Notes: generated by a model not told the origin, from the sequence alone. A stretch of 38,338 nt of DNA from Deltaproteobacteria bacterium UBA6106 (GCA_002428485.1 DIWM01000004.1:1-38338); one strand, 5' to 3'; counted from the stretch's first letter, positions 7,968 to 16,425 are shown. Made by a program: numbers and translations.

Positions 7968-9593
7968 ATGAATCTGAGAGACATTAAGATCGGGAAAAGG
8001 CTCGGCTTGGGATTTGGTATTTTGATAGGCATTAGCGTGCTTCTCTGTCTCGTTGCGTTTATGAATGTGCGGGATATAGACACGAAGGCAGAGGAGATCA
8101 CGAAGGTTACCCTTGAAAAGACAATCGCGGCAAATAATATTATAAGCGCCGTTAAAAGTGTCTATCTGTCCTTTGCGGTAATGATCAGCATGAACGACCC
8201 TTCCCTGGTGAACGCTGAAAAAGAGAACATTGCCGGCCAGAGGAAATTTTATATTGCCGAGATCGAGAGGCTGGACAAACTCGAAACAGCGTCTGACGCC
8301 AAAGAAGTGATAAAGAAATTTAAGGAAGACATTGCAAAGGCGAGGAATGTGAACGACAGGTTTACGCAACTTCTGGATGCAGGCGCACGGGATGAGGCTT
8401 CCGGGTATTTCGTCAGAGGGGTACAGCCGCTGTCGAAAAAGATAGTGGCGTCCATGGAGAACCTCGTGAAACTCCAGGACAAAAGTATGATGTCAAAACT
8501 GCAGGAGATGATGGACAACAACAAGAAGGCCAGGCTGGCATTCCTTATTTTTGGTCTCGTTTCAATTGGCATAGGCATTACCCTCTCCGTTCTTCTGACA
8601 AAAAGCATAACCTACCCCATTAAGGGAAGCGTCTGGGCCGCAAACAGGATGGCGGGCGGCGACCTTACTCTTGAATTTAAACACACGAGAAAGGATGAGT
8701 TCGGCGAAGAGATGGAGGGGGTTAAGGAGATGATCAGGAAATGGAGGATCCTGATAAAAGGCGTCAAAGATGCCGCGCTGAGCATATCTTCGGCGAGCCA
8801 TGAACTGAGCGCAAGCGCAGAGCAGATGTCGAAGGGTTCCGGTGAGCAGGCGGGAAGGGTGACGCAGGTGGCGACCGCAACGGATGAGATGTCGCAGACC
8901 GTTGGGGAGATAGCACATAACACGCAGAGCATCGCCACTTCCGCTGAAGATACCGTGAAGGTAGCAAAAGAAGGGGAGATCGTTGTAGGACAGTCAGTGC
9001 AGGAAGTGCGGGAGATAGCCCAGAGGATCGATGAGTCTGCGCAATCCGTAAGAACCCTCGGGGAACGATCAACGCAGATCGGCGAGATCATCAATGTGAT
9101 CAACGATATTGCTGACCAGACGAACCTCCTTGCCCTCAATGCGGCCATCGAGGCGGCACGTGCAGGCGAGCAGGGACGTGGATTCGCCGTTGTGGCCGAC
9201 GAAGTGAGGAAGCTTGCCGAAAGGACGGCGAACTCAACGTCAGAGATCGGTAGTATGATCAGCGCGATACAGAGCGATGTGGAAAAGTCAGTGACCTTGA
9301 TGAACGATGTAACAAAAAAGGTTGAGGCCGGCGTCGAGCTTTCGGGAAGGGCCGGGGAGTCGCTCCACGTTATTGTGAAGAGCGTCGACGGGTTGCTTGA
9401 AATGGTGCGGCAGATTGCATCGTCCACAGAAGAGATGAGCGCTACCTCGATGGAGATAAGCAGTGATATCGTGCAGATAGCGTCATCATCGAAAGAGACG
9501 TCGGCCAGTTCCGAGCAGACGGCGAGGGCTTCGATCGAGCTGTCAAAATTGTCGACAGACCTTGAGGCGATGGTCAACCAGTTTAAGGTGTGA
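7968..9593 (+). CDS. Methyl-accepting chemotaxis protein
   Basis: This transmembrane chemoreceptor has 541 residues. TM1 is at about residues 12-32 (LGLGFGILIGISVLLCLVAFM) and a periplasmic four-helix-bundle type sensor spans about 33-187. TM2 is at about 188-208, followed by a HAMP linker at about 210-263 and a long coiled-coil signalling domain to the C-terminus. The signalling hairpin, beginning near residue 380, contains DQTNLLALNAAIEAARAGEQ and GFAVVADEVRKLAE, the near-invariant CheA/CheW contact region. No C-terminal CheR-binding pentapeptide is visible. The ligand is unknown. It stands alone, with no che genes in the window. A G-rich ribosome binding site (GGGGGG) lies just before the ATG. 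Confidence 0.95.
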   Translation: MNLRDIKIGKRLGLGFGILIGISVLLCLVAFMNVRDIDTKAEEITKVTLEKTIAANNIISAVKSVYLSFAVMISMNDPSLVNAEKENIAGQRKFYIAEIERLDKLETASDAKEVIKKFKEDIAKARNVNDRFTQLLDAGARDEASGYFVRGVQPLSKKIVASMENLVKLQDKSMMSKLQEMMDNNKKARLAFLIFGLVSIGIGITLSVLLTKSITYPIKGSVWAANRMAGGDLTLEFKHTRKDEFGEEMEGVKEMIRKWRILIKGVKDAALSISSASHELSASAEQMSKGSGEQAGRVTQVATATDEMSQTVGEIAHNTQSIATSAEDTVKVAKEGEIVVGQSVQEVREIAQRIDESAQSVRTLGERSTQIGEIINVINDIADQTNLLALNAAIEAARAGEQGRGFAVVADEVRKLAERTANSTSEIGSMISAIQSDVEKSVTLMNDVTKKVEAGVELSGRAGESLHVIVKSVDGLLEMVRQIASSTEEMSATSMEISSDIVQIASSSKETSASSEQTARASIELSKLSTDLEAMVNQFKV

Positions 9594-9780
9594 ACTGCCG
9601 GCCGAGAACCTTGGTTTATTGTGTTTGCAGCGTTTGTTGAGTTTATCCGGTCTGTTCTGTTTTAAAGGCCTTCTCTCAAAACTCTCATCCAGTTTTATGC
9701 GGCGTATCGATATACGAACTACAACATACGATACACGGTTCTGCCCTTATTTTTATATTGTGAATTTTTTCATAAGTTGA
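9594..9780. repeat. Gene-free spacer with ATATACGA-type repeat
   Basis: No gene or terminator is seen. At about 9707-9737 the words CGTATCGATATACGAACTAC and ACATACGATACACG form a short imperfect palindrome. It belongs to the same family as the repeats at 21262-21292 and 36573-36612. Confidence 0.6.
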
Positions 9781-9810
9781 TTGACAATACTGAAAAAAAA
9801 GTTTTAGAAT
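9781..9810 (+). promoter_or_regulatory. Sigma-70 type promoter for the pyrophosphatase gene
   Basis: TTGACA at 9781-9786 and TAGAAT at 9805-9810 are separated by 18 bases. The gene starts 75 bases further on, with AAGGAGG placed just before the ATG. The gene has its own terminator, so it is a monocistronic unit. Confidence 0.7.
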
Positions 9811-9884
9811 AAGGTCAATTACTCGTCTGAAAAGTGAAATGCGTAACTAAATTATGTATCAAAATTTTTGCAAGGAGGTTGTAA

Positions 9885-12320
9885 ATGAGTTGCATAACTA
9901 AACGCAGCCTGTTGGCTTTTTTCGTGATGTTCCTGTTTATGGCGCCTGTGGCTTTTGCCGGTGAGGCAGACATTGTGCTGCCTGACCTGAGCCAGGTATC
10001 TTTTAACATGTTCGGTGGTTCAATAAGTGGCCTGTCAATTATGTACTTCGGTATCCTTATCTGTTTTGTGGGCCTTATTTTTGCAATCATCCAGGCAAAC
10101 CAGACAAAGAACCTTCCTGCCCACAAGTCTATGCTGGACGTATCGGAGATCATCTGGCAAACCTGTAAGTCATATCTTACACAGCAGGGTAAGTTCCTGA
10201 TCATTCTCTGGGTCCTCATCGCCATTTGTATGGTTTACTACTTCATGGGCCTAAGTCATGCACCATTCGGCAACATGATCATCATTCTTTTGGCCTCTGT
10301 CCTCGGTATACTCGGTTCATACGGCGTGGCATGGTTCGGCATGAGGATCAACACCTGGGCAAACTCCAGGACGGCCTTTGCTTCGCTTCGCGGCATACCT
10401 GTTAATGTTGTTAACATTCCCCTGACCTCCGGAATGAGCGTGGGGCTTCTTCTTGTCAGCGTTGAACTTTTTTTCATGATCTGTATCCTGGTATTCCTTC
10501 CGAAAGACCTGATCGGTCCGAGTTTCATAGGTTTTGCAATAGGTGAGTCCCTCGGCGCCAGCGCCCTGAGGATCGCCGGCGGTATCTTCACGAAGATCGC
10601 CGACATCGGCTCCGACCTCATGAAGATCGTCTTCAAGCTTCCGGAAGACGACCCGAAGAATCCCGGTGTTATCGCTGACTGCACCGGTGACAATGCCGGC
10701 GACAGCGTCGGCCCCACGGCAGACGGTTTCGAGACATACGGTGTTACCGGGGTTGCCCTTATCGCCTTCCTCGCCCTTGCACTGGCAACAAATCCCATGA
10801 TGTCGGCAACGCTGATCATCTGGATATTCGCAATGCGTATCCTTATGATCCTTACATCTCTTGTTTCTTACTTTATCAACAGGGGTATCACCACTTCTGT
10901 TTACGGCTCAAAGAAAAAATTCGATTTCGAACAACCTTTGACCAACCTTGTATGGATCACCTCGGCAGTCTCAATCATCGTCACATTCTGGGCAAGCTAT
11001 ATGCTCCTTGGTGATTTGAATGCCCAGTATCCCGGTCTGTGGTGGGCATTGGCCATCATCATCTCCTGCGGCACCATCGCCGGCGCACTGATCCCTGAAT
11101 TTACAAAGGTTTTTACCAGCACCAAGTCGCGCCATGTGCAGGAAGTCGTCGGCGCAGCCCGTCATGGCGGTGCATCCCTTGATATCCTCTCCGGTTTTGT
11201 TGCCGGTAATTTTTCCGCATTCTGGGAAGGGCTTGTTATCCTTGTCCTTATGTTCATTGCCTCGGTTGTTGCCCAGCACGCATCCATCGTCGCCATTATG
11301 CCTAAAGCGTTCGTTTTTGCGGCCCCTGTCTTTGCCTTTGGTCTTGTGGCCTTTGGTTTCCTCGGCATGGGTCCTGTGACGATCGCAGTCGACAGCTATG
11401 GCCCTGTTTCCGATAATGCGCAATCTATTTATGAGCTCTCCAGGATTGAGAGTGTCCCCAATGTTACGGCGGAGATCAAAGGACAGTTCGGTTTTGAGCC
11501 GAATTTTGATACTGCCAAGGATTACCTCGAAGAGGCAGACGGCGCCGGGAATACCTTCAAGGCAACGGCAAAACCCGTGCTCATCGGTACGGCAGTCGTC
11601 GGTGCCACGACCATGGTATTCGGCATTATCATCCTCCTGGAAAACATGTATGGAAACGTTATCGCAGAGTTAAGCCTTGTAAATCCCAAGATAATCCTGG
11701 GGCTTCTCATGGGTGGAGCCGTAATATACTGGTTTAGCGGCGCTGCTACACAGGCAGTTGCTACCGGTGCATACAGGGCAGTTGTCTTCATCAAGAATCA
11801 CATCAACCTTGATAAAGAAGAGGCCTCTATTGAGGACAGTAAAGAAGTCGTGAAGATCTGTACCCAGTATGCCCAGAAGGGTATGATCAATATCTTCATC
11901 GCCATCTTCTTCTTTGCCCTGGCGTTTTCCTTCTTCAACCCCTACTTTTTCATCGGCTATCTCGTTGCAATTGCATTCTTCGGGCTTTACCAGGCGATCT
12001 TCATGGCGAATGCCGGCGGCGCATGGGACAATGCGAAGAAGATCGTTGAAGTTGACCTGAAAGAAAAAGGTACCGAGCTCCACGCAGCGACAGTCATCGG
12101 CGACACGGTTGGCGACCCCTTCAAGGATACATCATCGGTCTCCATGAACCCTGTCATCAAGTTCACTACCCTCTTCGGACTTCTCGCAACGGAGATCGCC
12201 GTGACCATGCAGTCTCAGGCATTAAAAACCACGCTCGGCGTCGTATTCATGATAGTTGCCCTCGTCTTCGTATACCGTTCCTTCTACGGAATGAGGGTCG
12301 GTGAGGAGAAGCTTGATTAG
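9885..12320 (+). CDS. hppA: Membrane-bound ion-translocating pyrophosphatase (K+-independent type)
   Basis: This 811-residue polytopic pyrophosphatase couples PPi hydrolysis or synthesis to ion transport across the cytoplasmic membrane. The catalytic segment DDPKNPGVIADCTGDNAGD (about residues 254-272), followed by SVGPTADGFETYG, is diagnostic. Further signatures are DSYGPVSDNAQ in the middle and GDTVGDPFKDTSS near the C-terminus. The potassium-sensitivity motif reads GNTFKATAK with Lys559 at the key position; Lys here is the signature of K+-independent proton pumps. The N-terminus (LLAFFVMFLFMAPVAFAGEA) looks like a cleavable signal peptide, as in some M-PPases. The protein is longer than many bacterial homologues, with extra residues around 525-550. 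In syntrophs such pumps recover energy from PPi released by acyl-CoA synthetases; that role is inferred here. Confidence 0.96.
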   Translation: MSCITKRSLLAFFVMFLFMAPVAFAGEADIVLPDLSQVSFNMFGGSISGLSIMYFGILICFVGLIFAIIQANQTKNLPAHKSMLDVSEIIWQTCKSYLTQQGKFLIILWVLIAICMVYYFMGLSHAPFGNMIIILLASVLGILGSYGVAWFGMRINTWANSRTAFASLRGIPVNVVNIPLTSGMSVGLLLVSVELFFMICILVFLPKDLIGPSFIGFAIGESLGASALRIAGGIFTKIADIGSDLMKIVFKLPEDDPKNPGVIADCTGDNAGDSVGPTADGFETYGVTGVALIAFLALALATNPMMSATLIIWIFAMRILMILTSLVSYFINRGITTSVYGSKKKFDFEQPLTNLVWITSAVSIIVTFWASYMLLGDLNAQYPGLWWALAIIISCGTIAGALIPEFTKVFTSTKSRHVQEVVGAARHGGASLDILSGFVAGNFSAFWEGLVILVLMFIASVVAQHASIVAIMPKAFVFAAPVFAFGLVAFGFLGMGPVTIAVDSYGPVSDNAQSIYELSRIESVPNVTAEIKGQFGFEPNFDTAKDYLEEADGAGNTFKATAKPVLIGTAVVGATTMVFGIIILLENMYGNVIAELSLVNPKIILGLLMGGAVIYWFSGAATQAVATGAYRAVVFIKNHINLDKEEASIEDSKEVVKICTQYAQKGMINIFIAIFFFALAFSFFNPYFFIGYLVAIAFFGLYQAIFMANAGGAWDNAKKIVEVDLKEKGTELHAATVIGDTVGDPFKDTSSVSMNPVIKFTTLFGLLATEIAVTMQSQALKTTLGVVFMIVALVFVYRSFYGMRVGEEKLD

Positions 12321-12340
12321 TAAATAAACAAGAACATCAA

Positions 12341-12371
12341 AAAGGCGCCTCCAACGAGGCGCCTTTTTTTT
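12341..12371 (+). terminator. Rho-independent terminator of hppA
   Basis: A perfect stem, AAAGGCGCCT (12341-12350) pairing with AGGCGCCTTT (12357-12366) around a six-base loop, is followed by a T tract. It lies 20 bases after the hppA stop codon. Confidence 0.92.
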
Positions 12372-12424
12372 ATCAGCAATTTTGTGAGAGGATGAGCGTC
12401 GGCGTCGGGATATCCCGGAGCAAA

Positions 12425-12530
12425 CCGTCGTGAGAGAAAGGCAGCAGAGAGCGGAGAGCTGAGGGCAGAGAGATAAACTTCTCAAAGAATTGTCTCTTTG
12501 GTTTCTCACCTTTCACCTTTTACTGACTTT
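12425..12530. repeat. GAGAGC/GAGCTGAGGGC repeat plus CACCTTTCACC words
   Basis: The stretch GTCGTGAG, GAAAGGCAGC, AGAGAGCGGAGAGCTGAGGG and CAGAGAG closely matches 36468-36523 in order and orientation. It is followed at about 12505-12528 by CTCACCTTTCACCTTTTAC, shared with the repeat after lon. No gene is visible in the strip from 12372 to 12601. Confidence 0.65.
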
Positions 12531-12601
12531 ATTGAGCGTGTTTGCGGGGGATGTCCCGACGCCATGTTCATCCCTGCGTAAGATTCCGGAAAAATATGTA
12601 G

Positions 12602-12817
12602 TTATGATTTGGGAACGTCTGTTGCAGCCTCGCGGCTTAAGGGACTTTTCAGCCACTGGATGCTGCCGGGCTTGCACTTTTTGTGGCGCCAGGTATTGTT
12701 GCCGATGTAGACGCCTTCGTTGTCTTTGATCCTCTTGCAGCATACATAGCAGTAGTCTTTCCTGAGTTCTTCAAAGAGCGGTTCCTGGAAATACCTCGTT
12801 TGCGTTGTGCCAGCCAC
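12602..12817 (-). CDS. Small zinc-ribbon-like hypothetical protein
   Basis: This is a short protein of 71 residues if translation starts at the GTG at 12817; an alternative TTG lies at 12835. A purine-rich AGGGGA is placed just upstream of the GTG. The centre reads CYVCCKR … WRHKKC, a CxxC plus HxxC pattern suggesting one zinc-binding knuckle. No family name is recognised. It is convergent with hppA and lies between two intergenic repeats. The reading frame could be fortuitous, but the cysteine/histidine spacing and soluble composition favour a real gene. No function is proposed. Confidence 0.42.
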   Translation of the reverse strand: MAGTTQTRYFQEPLFEELRKDYCYVCCKRIKDNEGVYIGNNTWRHKKCKPGSIQWLKSPLSREAATDVPKS

Positions 12818-12893
12818 GTTTTCCCCTGCAAGCAAGGATAGCGGATAGCCTTGCTTATTGCAAGAAATATTTCATGAAAATCCAGACGAAAGG

Positions 12894-13034
12894 AGGCTCA
12901 TAGTTCATAGCTCATGGCTCATAGCAACAGCAAGAACCCGGTAGGCAGCAAGCAGTATGCACGAAGATCTTTTCCCTACTGCTTATTATGTTGAGTTTTT
13001 GCTATCAGCCATGAGCTATCAGCCATGAGCTAGG
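12894..13034 (+). repeat. Dispersed ~140-bp imperfect palindrome, copy 1
   Basis: The outer arms are built from CTCATAG/CTCATGG words (left) and ATCAGCCATGAGCT words (right). The inner core contains CAACAGCAAGAACC, GGTAGGCAGCAAGCAGTAT, ATCTTTTCC and GAGTTTTTGCT. AAGCAGTA near the middle is complementary to TACTGCTT. The reverse complement of 34973-35122 has the same segments in the same order, at roughly 85 percent identity by eye across the core. It lies in the gap before polX. Confidence 0.85.
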
Positions 13035-13037
13035 TCA

Positions 13038-13067
13038 TTGACTTTGTTTTTCCGCCTGTAGGATAAT
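13038..13067 (+). promoter_or_regulatory. Possible polX promoter
   Basis: TTGACT (13038-13043) and GATAAT (13062-13067) are separated by 18 bases. The -10 lies only six bases before the polX ATG and no clear Shine-Dalgarno follows, so a leaderless transcript would result. This is weak evidence. Confidence 0.3.
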
Positions 13068-13073
13068 GAAAAG

Positions 13074-14792
13074 ATGGCCGGACAATCCATCCTGCAGGTT
13101 CTTGAGGAGATCGCCATGCTCCTCGAGATCAAGGGCGAGAACCCTTTCAAGCCAAGGGCGTACTATAACGCCGCAAAGGCCCTCTCGGGCATTGAGGATC
13201 TCGAAGGGATGATACGGGCAAAACGCCTGAAGGAGATCAGGGGAGTAGGGGATGCGATCGCGGCGAAGATCGATGAATATTTAAATACCGGCGCGATAGC
13301 CTATTATGAAGAACTGAAAAAAGAGGTGCCGCCTACGCTCCTTGAGCTGTTGCAGGTTCCCGGCCTTGGTCCGAAAAAGATCAAGGTTCTCTACGATCAA
13401 CTGAACGTGACAAATGTAGGCGAACTCGAGTATGCATGCAAAGAGAACAGGCTCGTTAATCTCCCCGGTTTCGGGAAAACGACGCAGGAAAAGATCCTCA
13501 AGGGCATCGAATTTATCAAGCGGCACAAAGGAGAGTTTCTTTTCGGGGACGTCTGTCACGAAGCAGAACGCATTAAAGAAAAGCTGCAGCAGGTCGTTGC
13601 GGAGGGGCTTGTTGAAGTCTGCGGAAGCATAAGGCGCAGGAAAGAGGTGGTGAAGGATATCGACATTCTTGTGGGCAGCAAGGAAGCCGAAAAGGTCTCG
13701 TCCGTTTTTTCCGGCTTACCGGCAGTTGCGGAGGTGCTTCTTAACGGCGATACGAAGACGTCCTGCCGGCTCCAGTCAGGGATAGAGGCGGATCTGAGGG
13801 TTGTCGGCGAAGAGGCGTTTCCCTACGCGCTCATGTATTTTACCGGCAGCAAGGAACATAACGTGAGGCTGCGGGGAATAGCGAAGCGACAGGGCCTGAA
13901 GCTCAACGAGTACGGACTTTTTAAGGATGAAAGGCCTCTTCGGTGCAAATCGGAGGAGGAGATATACCGCACGCTCGGTTTTGCCTTTATCCCGCCTGAA
14001 TTGCGGGAAGACCTGGGGGAGGTAGAAGCCGCGGAGGCGGGGATGCTCCCGGAGCTTGTAACAATGGACGATATCCGGGGAACATTCCATATTCACACAG
14101 AGTTCAGCGACGGCGTCGACAGCGTCGCGAAGATAGCAGATGCGGCGCGGCGCATGGGGCTTTCATATATCGGGATTTCCGACCACAGCAAAAGCGCCTA
14201 TTATGCCGGCGGCCTTTCCGCGGAGGAACTCCGGTGGCAATGGGATATGATCGACGCACATAATCGAGAGCATCCTGATTTTTATATCTTCAAGGGCATC
14301 GAGAGCGACATCCTGCCCGACGGGAGCCTCGATTATCCCGAAGATATCCTGGAGAAATTTGATTTTATTATCGCCTCGGTCCATTCGAATTTTACCATGA
14401 AGCGGGATGACCAGATGAGGCGGATCGTAACTGCGATGAAAAACCCTTATACGACGATGCTCGGCCACCCGACGGGAAGGCTGCTTCTTTCCAGGGAGGG
14501 GTACGATGTCGACATGCGGGCGATCATTGACGCTGCTGCGGAGCATGATGTCATCATAGAATTAAATGCCAGCCCTTACAGGCTTGATATCGACTGGCGC
14601 CATCTGAGGTATGTGAAAGAAAAAGGGGTCATGATATCCATCAACCCCGATGCCCATTCGACAGGCGGCCTCACCGAGGTAAGTTACGGCGTCGGCATCG
14701 CGCGCAAAGGCTGGCAGGAGAAAAAGGACGTCCTCAATACGCGCGCCGCCGCAGAAGTCGCGAAAATATTCAACAAGAGAAAGCAGATCTGA
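13074..14792 (+). CDS. polX: DNA polymerase X with PHP domain
   Basis: This is a family X DNA polymerase of 572 residues, the normal length for bacterial PolX. The N-terminal helix-hairpin-helix 8-kDa-like region (residues about 1-155; VPGLGPKKIKVLY and LPGFGKTTQEKIL are HhH motifs) precedes the nucleotidyltransferase palm. The palm has CGSIRRRKE and catalytic DID near residue 195, with a further Asp in IEADLRVV. The C-terminal PHP domain (about 335-560) has HIHTEFSDG, ISDHSKS, HPTGR and NPDAHS, consistent with metal-dependent 3'-5' exonuclease or phosphatase activity. PolX fills short gaps in base excision repair. Its stop codon is immediately followed by the truncated end of the integron cassette array, whose genes run towards it on the other strand. 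Confidence 0.95.
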   Translation: MAGQSILQVLEEIAMLLEIKGENPFKPRAYYNAAKALSGIEDLEGMIRAKRLKEIRGVGDAIAAKIDEYLNTGAIAYYEELKKEVPPTLLELLQVPGLGPKKIKVLYDQLNVTNVGELEYACKENRLVNLPGFGKTTQEKILKGIEFIKRHKGEFLFGDVCHEAERIKEKLQQVVAEGLVEVCGSIRRRKEVVKDIDILVGSKEAEKVSSVFSGLPAVAEVLLNGDTKTSCRLQSGIEADLRVVGEEAFPYALMYFTGSKEHNVRLRGIAKRQGLKLNEYGLFKDERPLRCKSEEEIYRTLGFAFIPPELREDLGEVEAAEAGMLPELVTMDDIRGTFHIHTEFSDGVDSVAKIADAARRMGLSYIGISDHSKSAYYAGGLSAEELRWQWDMIDAHNREHPDFYIFKGIESDILPDGSLDYPEDILEKFDFIIASVHSNFTMKRDDQMRRIVTAMKNPYTTMLGHPTGRLLLSREGYDVDMRAIIDAAAEHDVIIELNASPYRLDIDWRHLRYVKEKGVMISINPDAHSTGGLTEVSYGVGIARKGWQEKKDVLNTRAAAEVAKIFNKRKQI

Positions 14793-14817
14793 TTGTACAA
14801 CCCGTTGTTAGCCGGGC
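14793..14817 (-). repeat. Truncated attC-like end at the polX junction
   Basis: On the minus strand, GGCTAAC resembles an attC inverse core. It is followed within a few bases by GTTGTAC and then by the end of polX. The long palindromic middle of a normal attC is missing. It is read as the truncated terminal attC of the array. Confidence 0.5.
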
Positions 14818-14822
14818 ACATC

Positions 14823-15359
14823 TCACCCTTTTTGCCTTTGAAGCAACCCTTTAAGCTGAGCGAAGAACTCATTTCGTATCTTTTGTATTCCCAAAGCTTC
14901 CTGGTAATCGAGGATAGCCTTGTCTTTAAACTTGAACCTGTCCGGCTCAACTTGTAGGGCATAAGAATTGACTTGTCTTTCCCAAAACCACTCTGCGCAA
15001 CAGAACTGGATATTATCCGGATCGACATCCGTGATTGCCTTCAAAGCATCAAGGAGCATCCTTCCCGAGTCACTGTATTCAATGCAGAAGGCAATGTAGG
15101 CTATCCTGTACTCCACTTCGTCAATGGTGTCCGTCAGTGGCAAGGGCTCCAGGTTTTGAGGATCGTTCTGGCCGCTGTAGACAAAATGACCATAGCAGCT
15201 CTGCAGCGTGAAACAATAGGGCAGTTTATTGAAAGCGTTGACCAGCTCGATTATTGGTTCATCGATTATACTATCGCTGAGACCGGCCAGAAATTTCTGT
15301 CTTTGATCCCGGAAATGCGGGTTTTCCACCAATTCTTTAGGTTCCGTGAAGGTTTCCAA
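14823..15359 (-). CDS. Cassette-encoded conserved hypothetical protein (178 aa)
   Basis: This is the last cassette of the array and encodes 178 residues. It is soluble, with no signal peptide or membrane segment. The segment LPYCFTLQSCYGHF (about residues 46-59) faintly recalls the S-C-S-G-[RH] region of TYW3-type wybutosine methyltransferases. Further cysteines and aromatics are in IQFCCAEWFWER (about 117-128). These could be functional residues, but I do not assign a family. The stop codon lies just before the truncated attC. The upstream boundary is the complete attC at 15402. Cassette genes of unknown function like this one are typical of integron arrays. Confidence 0.7.
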   Translation of the reverse strand: METFTEPKELVENPHFRDQRQKFLAGLSDSIIDEPIIELVNAFNKLPYCFTLQSCYGHFVYSGQNDPQNLEPLPLTDTIDEVEYRIAYIAFCIEYSDSGRMLLDALKAITDVDPDNIQFCCAEWFWERQVNSYALQVEPDRFKFKDKAILDYQEALGIQKIRNEFFAQLKGLLQRQKG

Positions 15360-15401
15360 CTGTGCTGTTCCTGTTCATATGATAATTGAATTTGTTTGTC
15401 C

Positions 15402-15467
15402 GGCTAACACAGAGCTAAGCGGGAGCGGCTTGACGGGACCGCGATCGGGTTCAGCATCTGGTTAGCA
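15402..15467 (-). repeat. attC site 1
   Basis: A 66-base palindrome. On the minus strand it runs from TGCTAACC to GTGTTAGCC, with GCGGTCCCGTC/GCCGCTCCCGC arms in the centre. It is the attC of the methyltransferase cassette. The inner part resembles site 8 (GCGGGAG, GACGGGACCGCGATC versus GACAGGGCCGCGATC on the plus strand). Confidence 0.82.
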
Positions 15468-15475
15468 TTTCACAA

Positions 15476-16237
15476 TCATTTCTCTGCAATTACCAACATT
15501 TCAAAATCTTCAGCCGATAATTTGTCATTCCGACTAAAAGCGCCAAGCTTCGCACCGAAAATATCAATGGAACTGAAATCAAGGGTTTTTAACAGCCAGG
15601 TTATTTCCGATGGCGTATAATACCTTTCGTTGCAATGGAGTTCTTTTTTATTCCCAAGATCATCTTCTGCATTTACGGTGTTGTGTTCCCGGAAGGTCAT
15701 CAGATCGAATGAAATGCCGTCGCATTTTGCGTTTCCTTCTTTTGTGTTTGAATCAAGGAAATCTTTCACGGAATGGAACAGAGGAAATAGGGCATTCAGA
15801 GTAGTAAATATCAGTTTTCCTTTCAGCGTCAGGGCGTTGGAGGCATTCCGGAGAATCTGGTAATTCATTTCATCGGTCTCCATCAGAGAGAATCCTCCTT
15901 CGCACAACATGATGACCAGGTCAAATTCATGTAGGAATGGAAGGTTTCTGGCATCATGCTTTTGAAAATGGATTTGCAGATTATCTATGGACGCCTTTTG
16001 TCTTGCTCGTTCTAATTGCGAATCTGAAAGATCGACCCCCACAACAGTATAACCTCTTTTTGTCAATTCAATTGCATGTCTGCCTGTTCCACACCCAATA
16101 TCCAGTATTCTTATGCCTTTATTATGCTTGATTTCTTTTTCAATAAAGTCGCATTCGCCAACGGTGCCATGGGTGAAGCACTCATTATCATATTTCACCC
16201 CGTAGTTTTCGAATAATTCTTCATACCATTGTTTCAT
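15476..16237 (-). CDS. Cassette-encoded class I SAM methyltransferase
   Basis: This 253-residue cytoplasmic methyltransferase has a clear class I fold. Motif I is ILDIGCGTGRHAIEL (about residues 44-58), the acidic loop is VVGVDLSDSQLERAR, motif III is HDARNLPF, and FDLVIMLCEGGFSLM is the motif IV region. The C-terminal half (ERYYTPSEITWLLKTLDFSS … FGAKLGAF) is typical of small-molecule methyltransferases of the Methyltransf_11/25 type. The substrate is unknown. It is a single-gene cassette: attC site 1 lies eight bases past the stop and attC site 2 about 25 bases before the start. The base composition is visibly more AT-rich than in the flanking chromosomal genes, which fits acquisition by transfer. 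Confidence 0.88.
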   Translation of the reverse strand: MKQWYEELFENYGVKYDNECFTHGTVGECDFIEKEIKHNKGIRILDIGCGTGRHAIELTKRGYTVVGVDLSDSQLERARQKASIDNLQIHFQKHDARNLPFLHEFDLVIMLCEGGFSLMETDEMNYQILRNASNALTLKGKLIFTTLNALFPLFHSVKDFLDSNTKEGNAKCDGISFDLMTFREHNTVNAEDDLGNKKELHCNERYYTPSEITWLLKTLDFSSIDIFGAKLGAFSRNDKLSAEDFEMLVIAEK

Positions 16238-16261
16238 GTTGTTATATCCTTTCGTTTTGGT

Positions 16262-16321
16262 GCCAACATGCGGCTCAGCGAGACGCGCATAGCACGGATT
16301 CGCTGCAGCCGATGGTTGGGC
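16262..16321 (-). repeat. attC site 2
   Basis: A 60-base palindrome. On the minus strand it starts GCCCAACCATCGGCTGCAGC and ends GCTGAGCCGCATGTTGGC. The GCCCAAC and GTTGGC cores and the CGGCTgCAGC/GCTgAGCCG arms are textbook attC. It belongs to the 64-residue cassette. Confidence 0.88.
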
Positions 16322-16425
16322 GGGTTCTCTTTTTATAAGTTTTCCGTATCAATAAAACCTCGGTTTACAAAACTTATTTAGTTTTTAAGGAATGTCCCCT
16401 TTGTCCGGTCTAATACCTTTTTTGT

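Noticed and set aside
12490..12729. Plus-strand 79-residue Cys-rich frame
   Set aside because: Begins in an intergenic repeat and overlaps the better-supported minus-strand zinc-ribbon gene.
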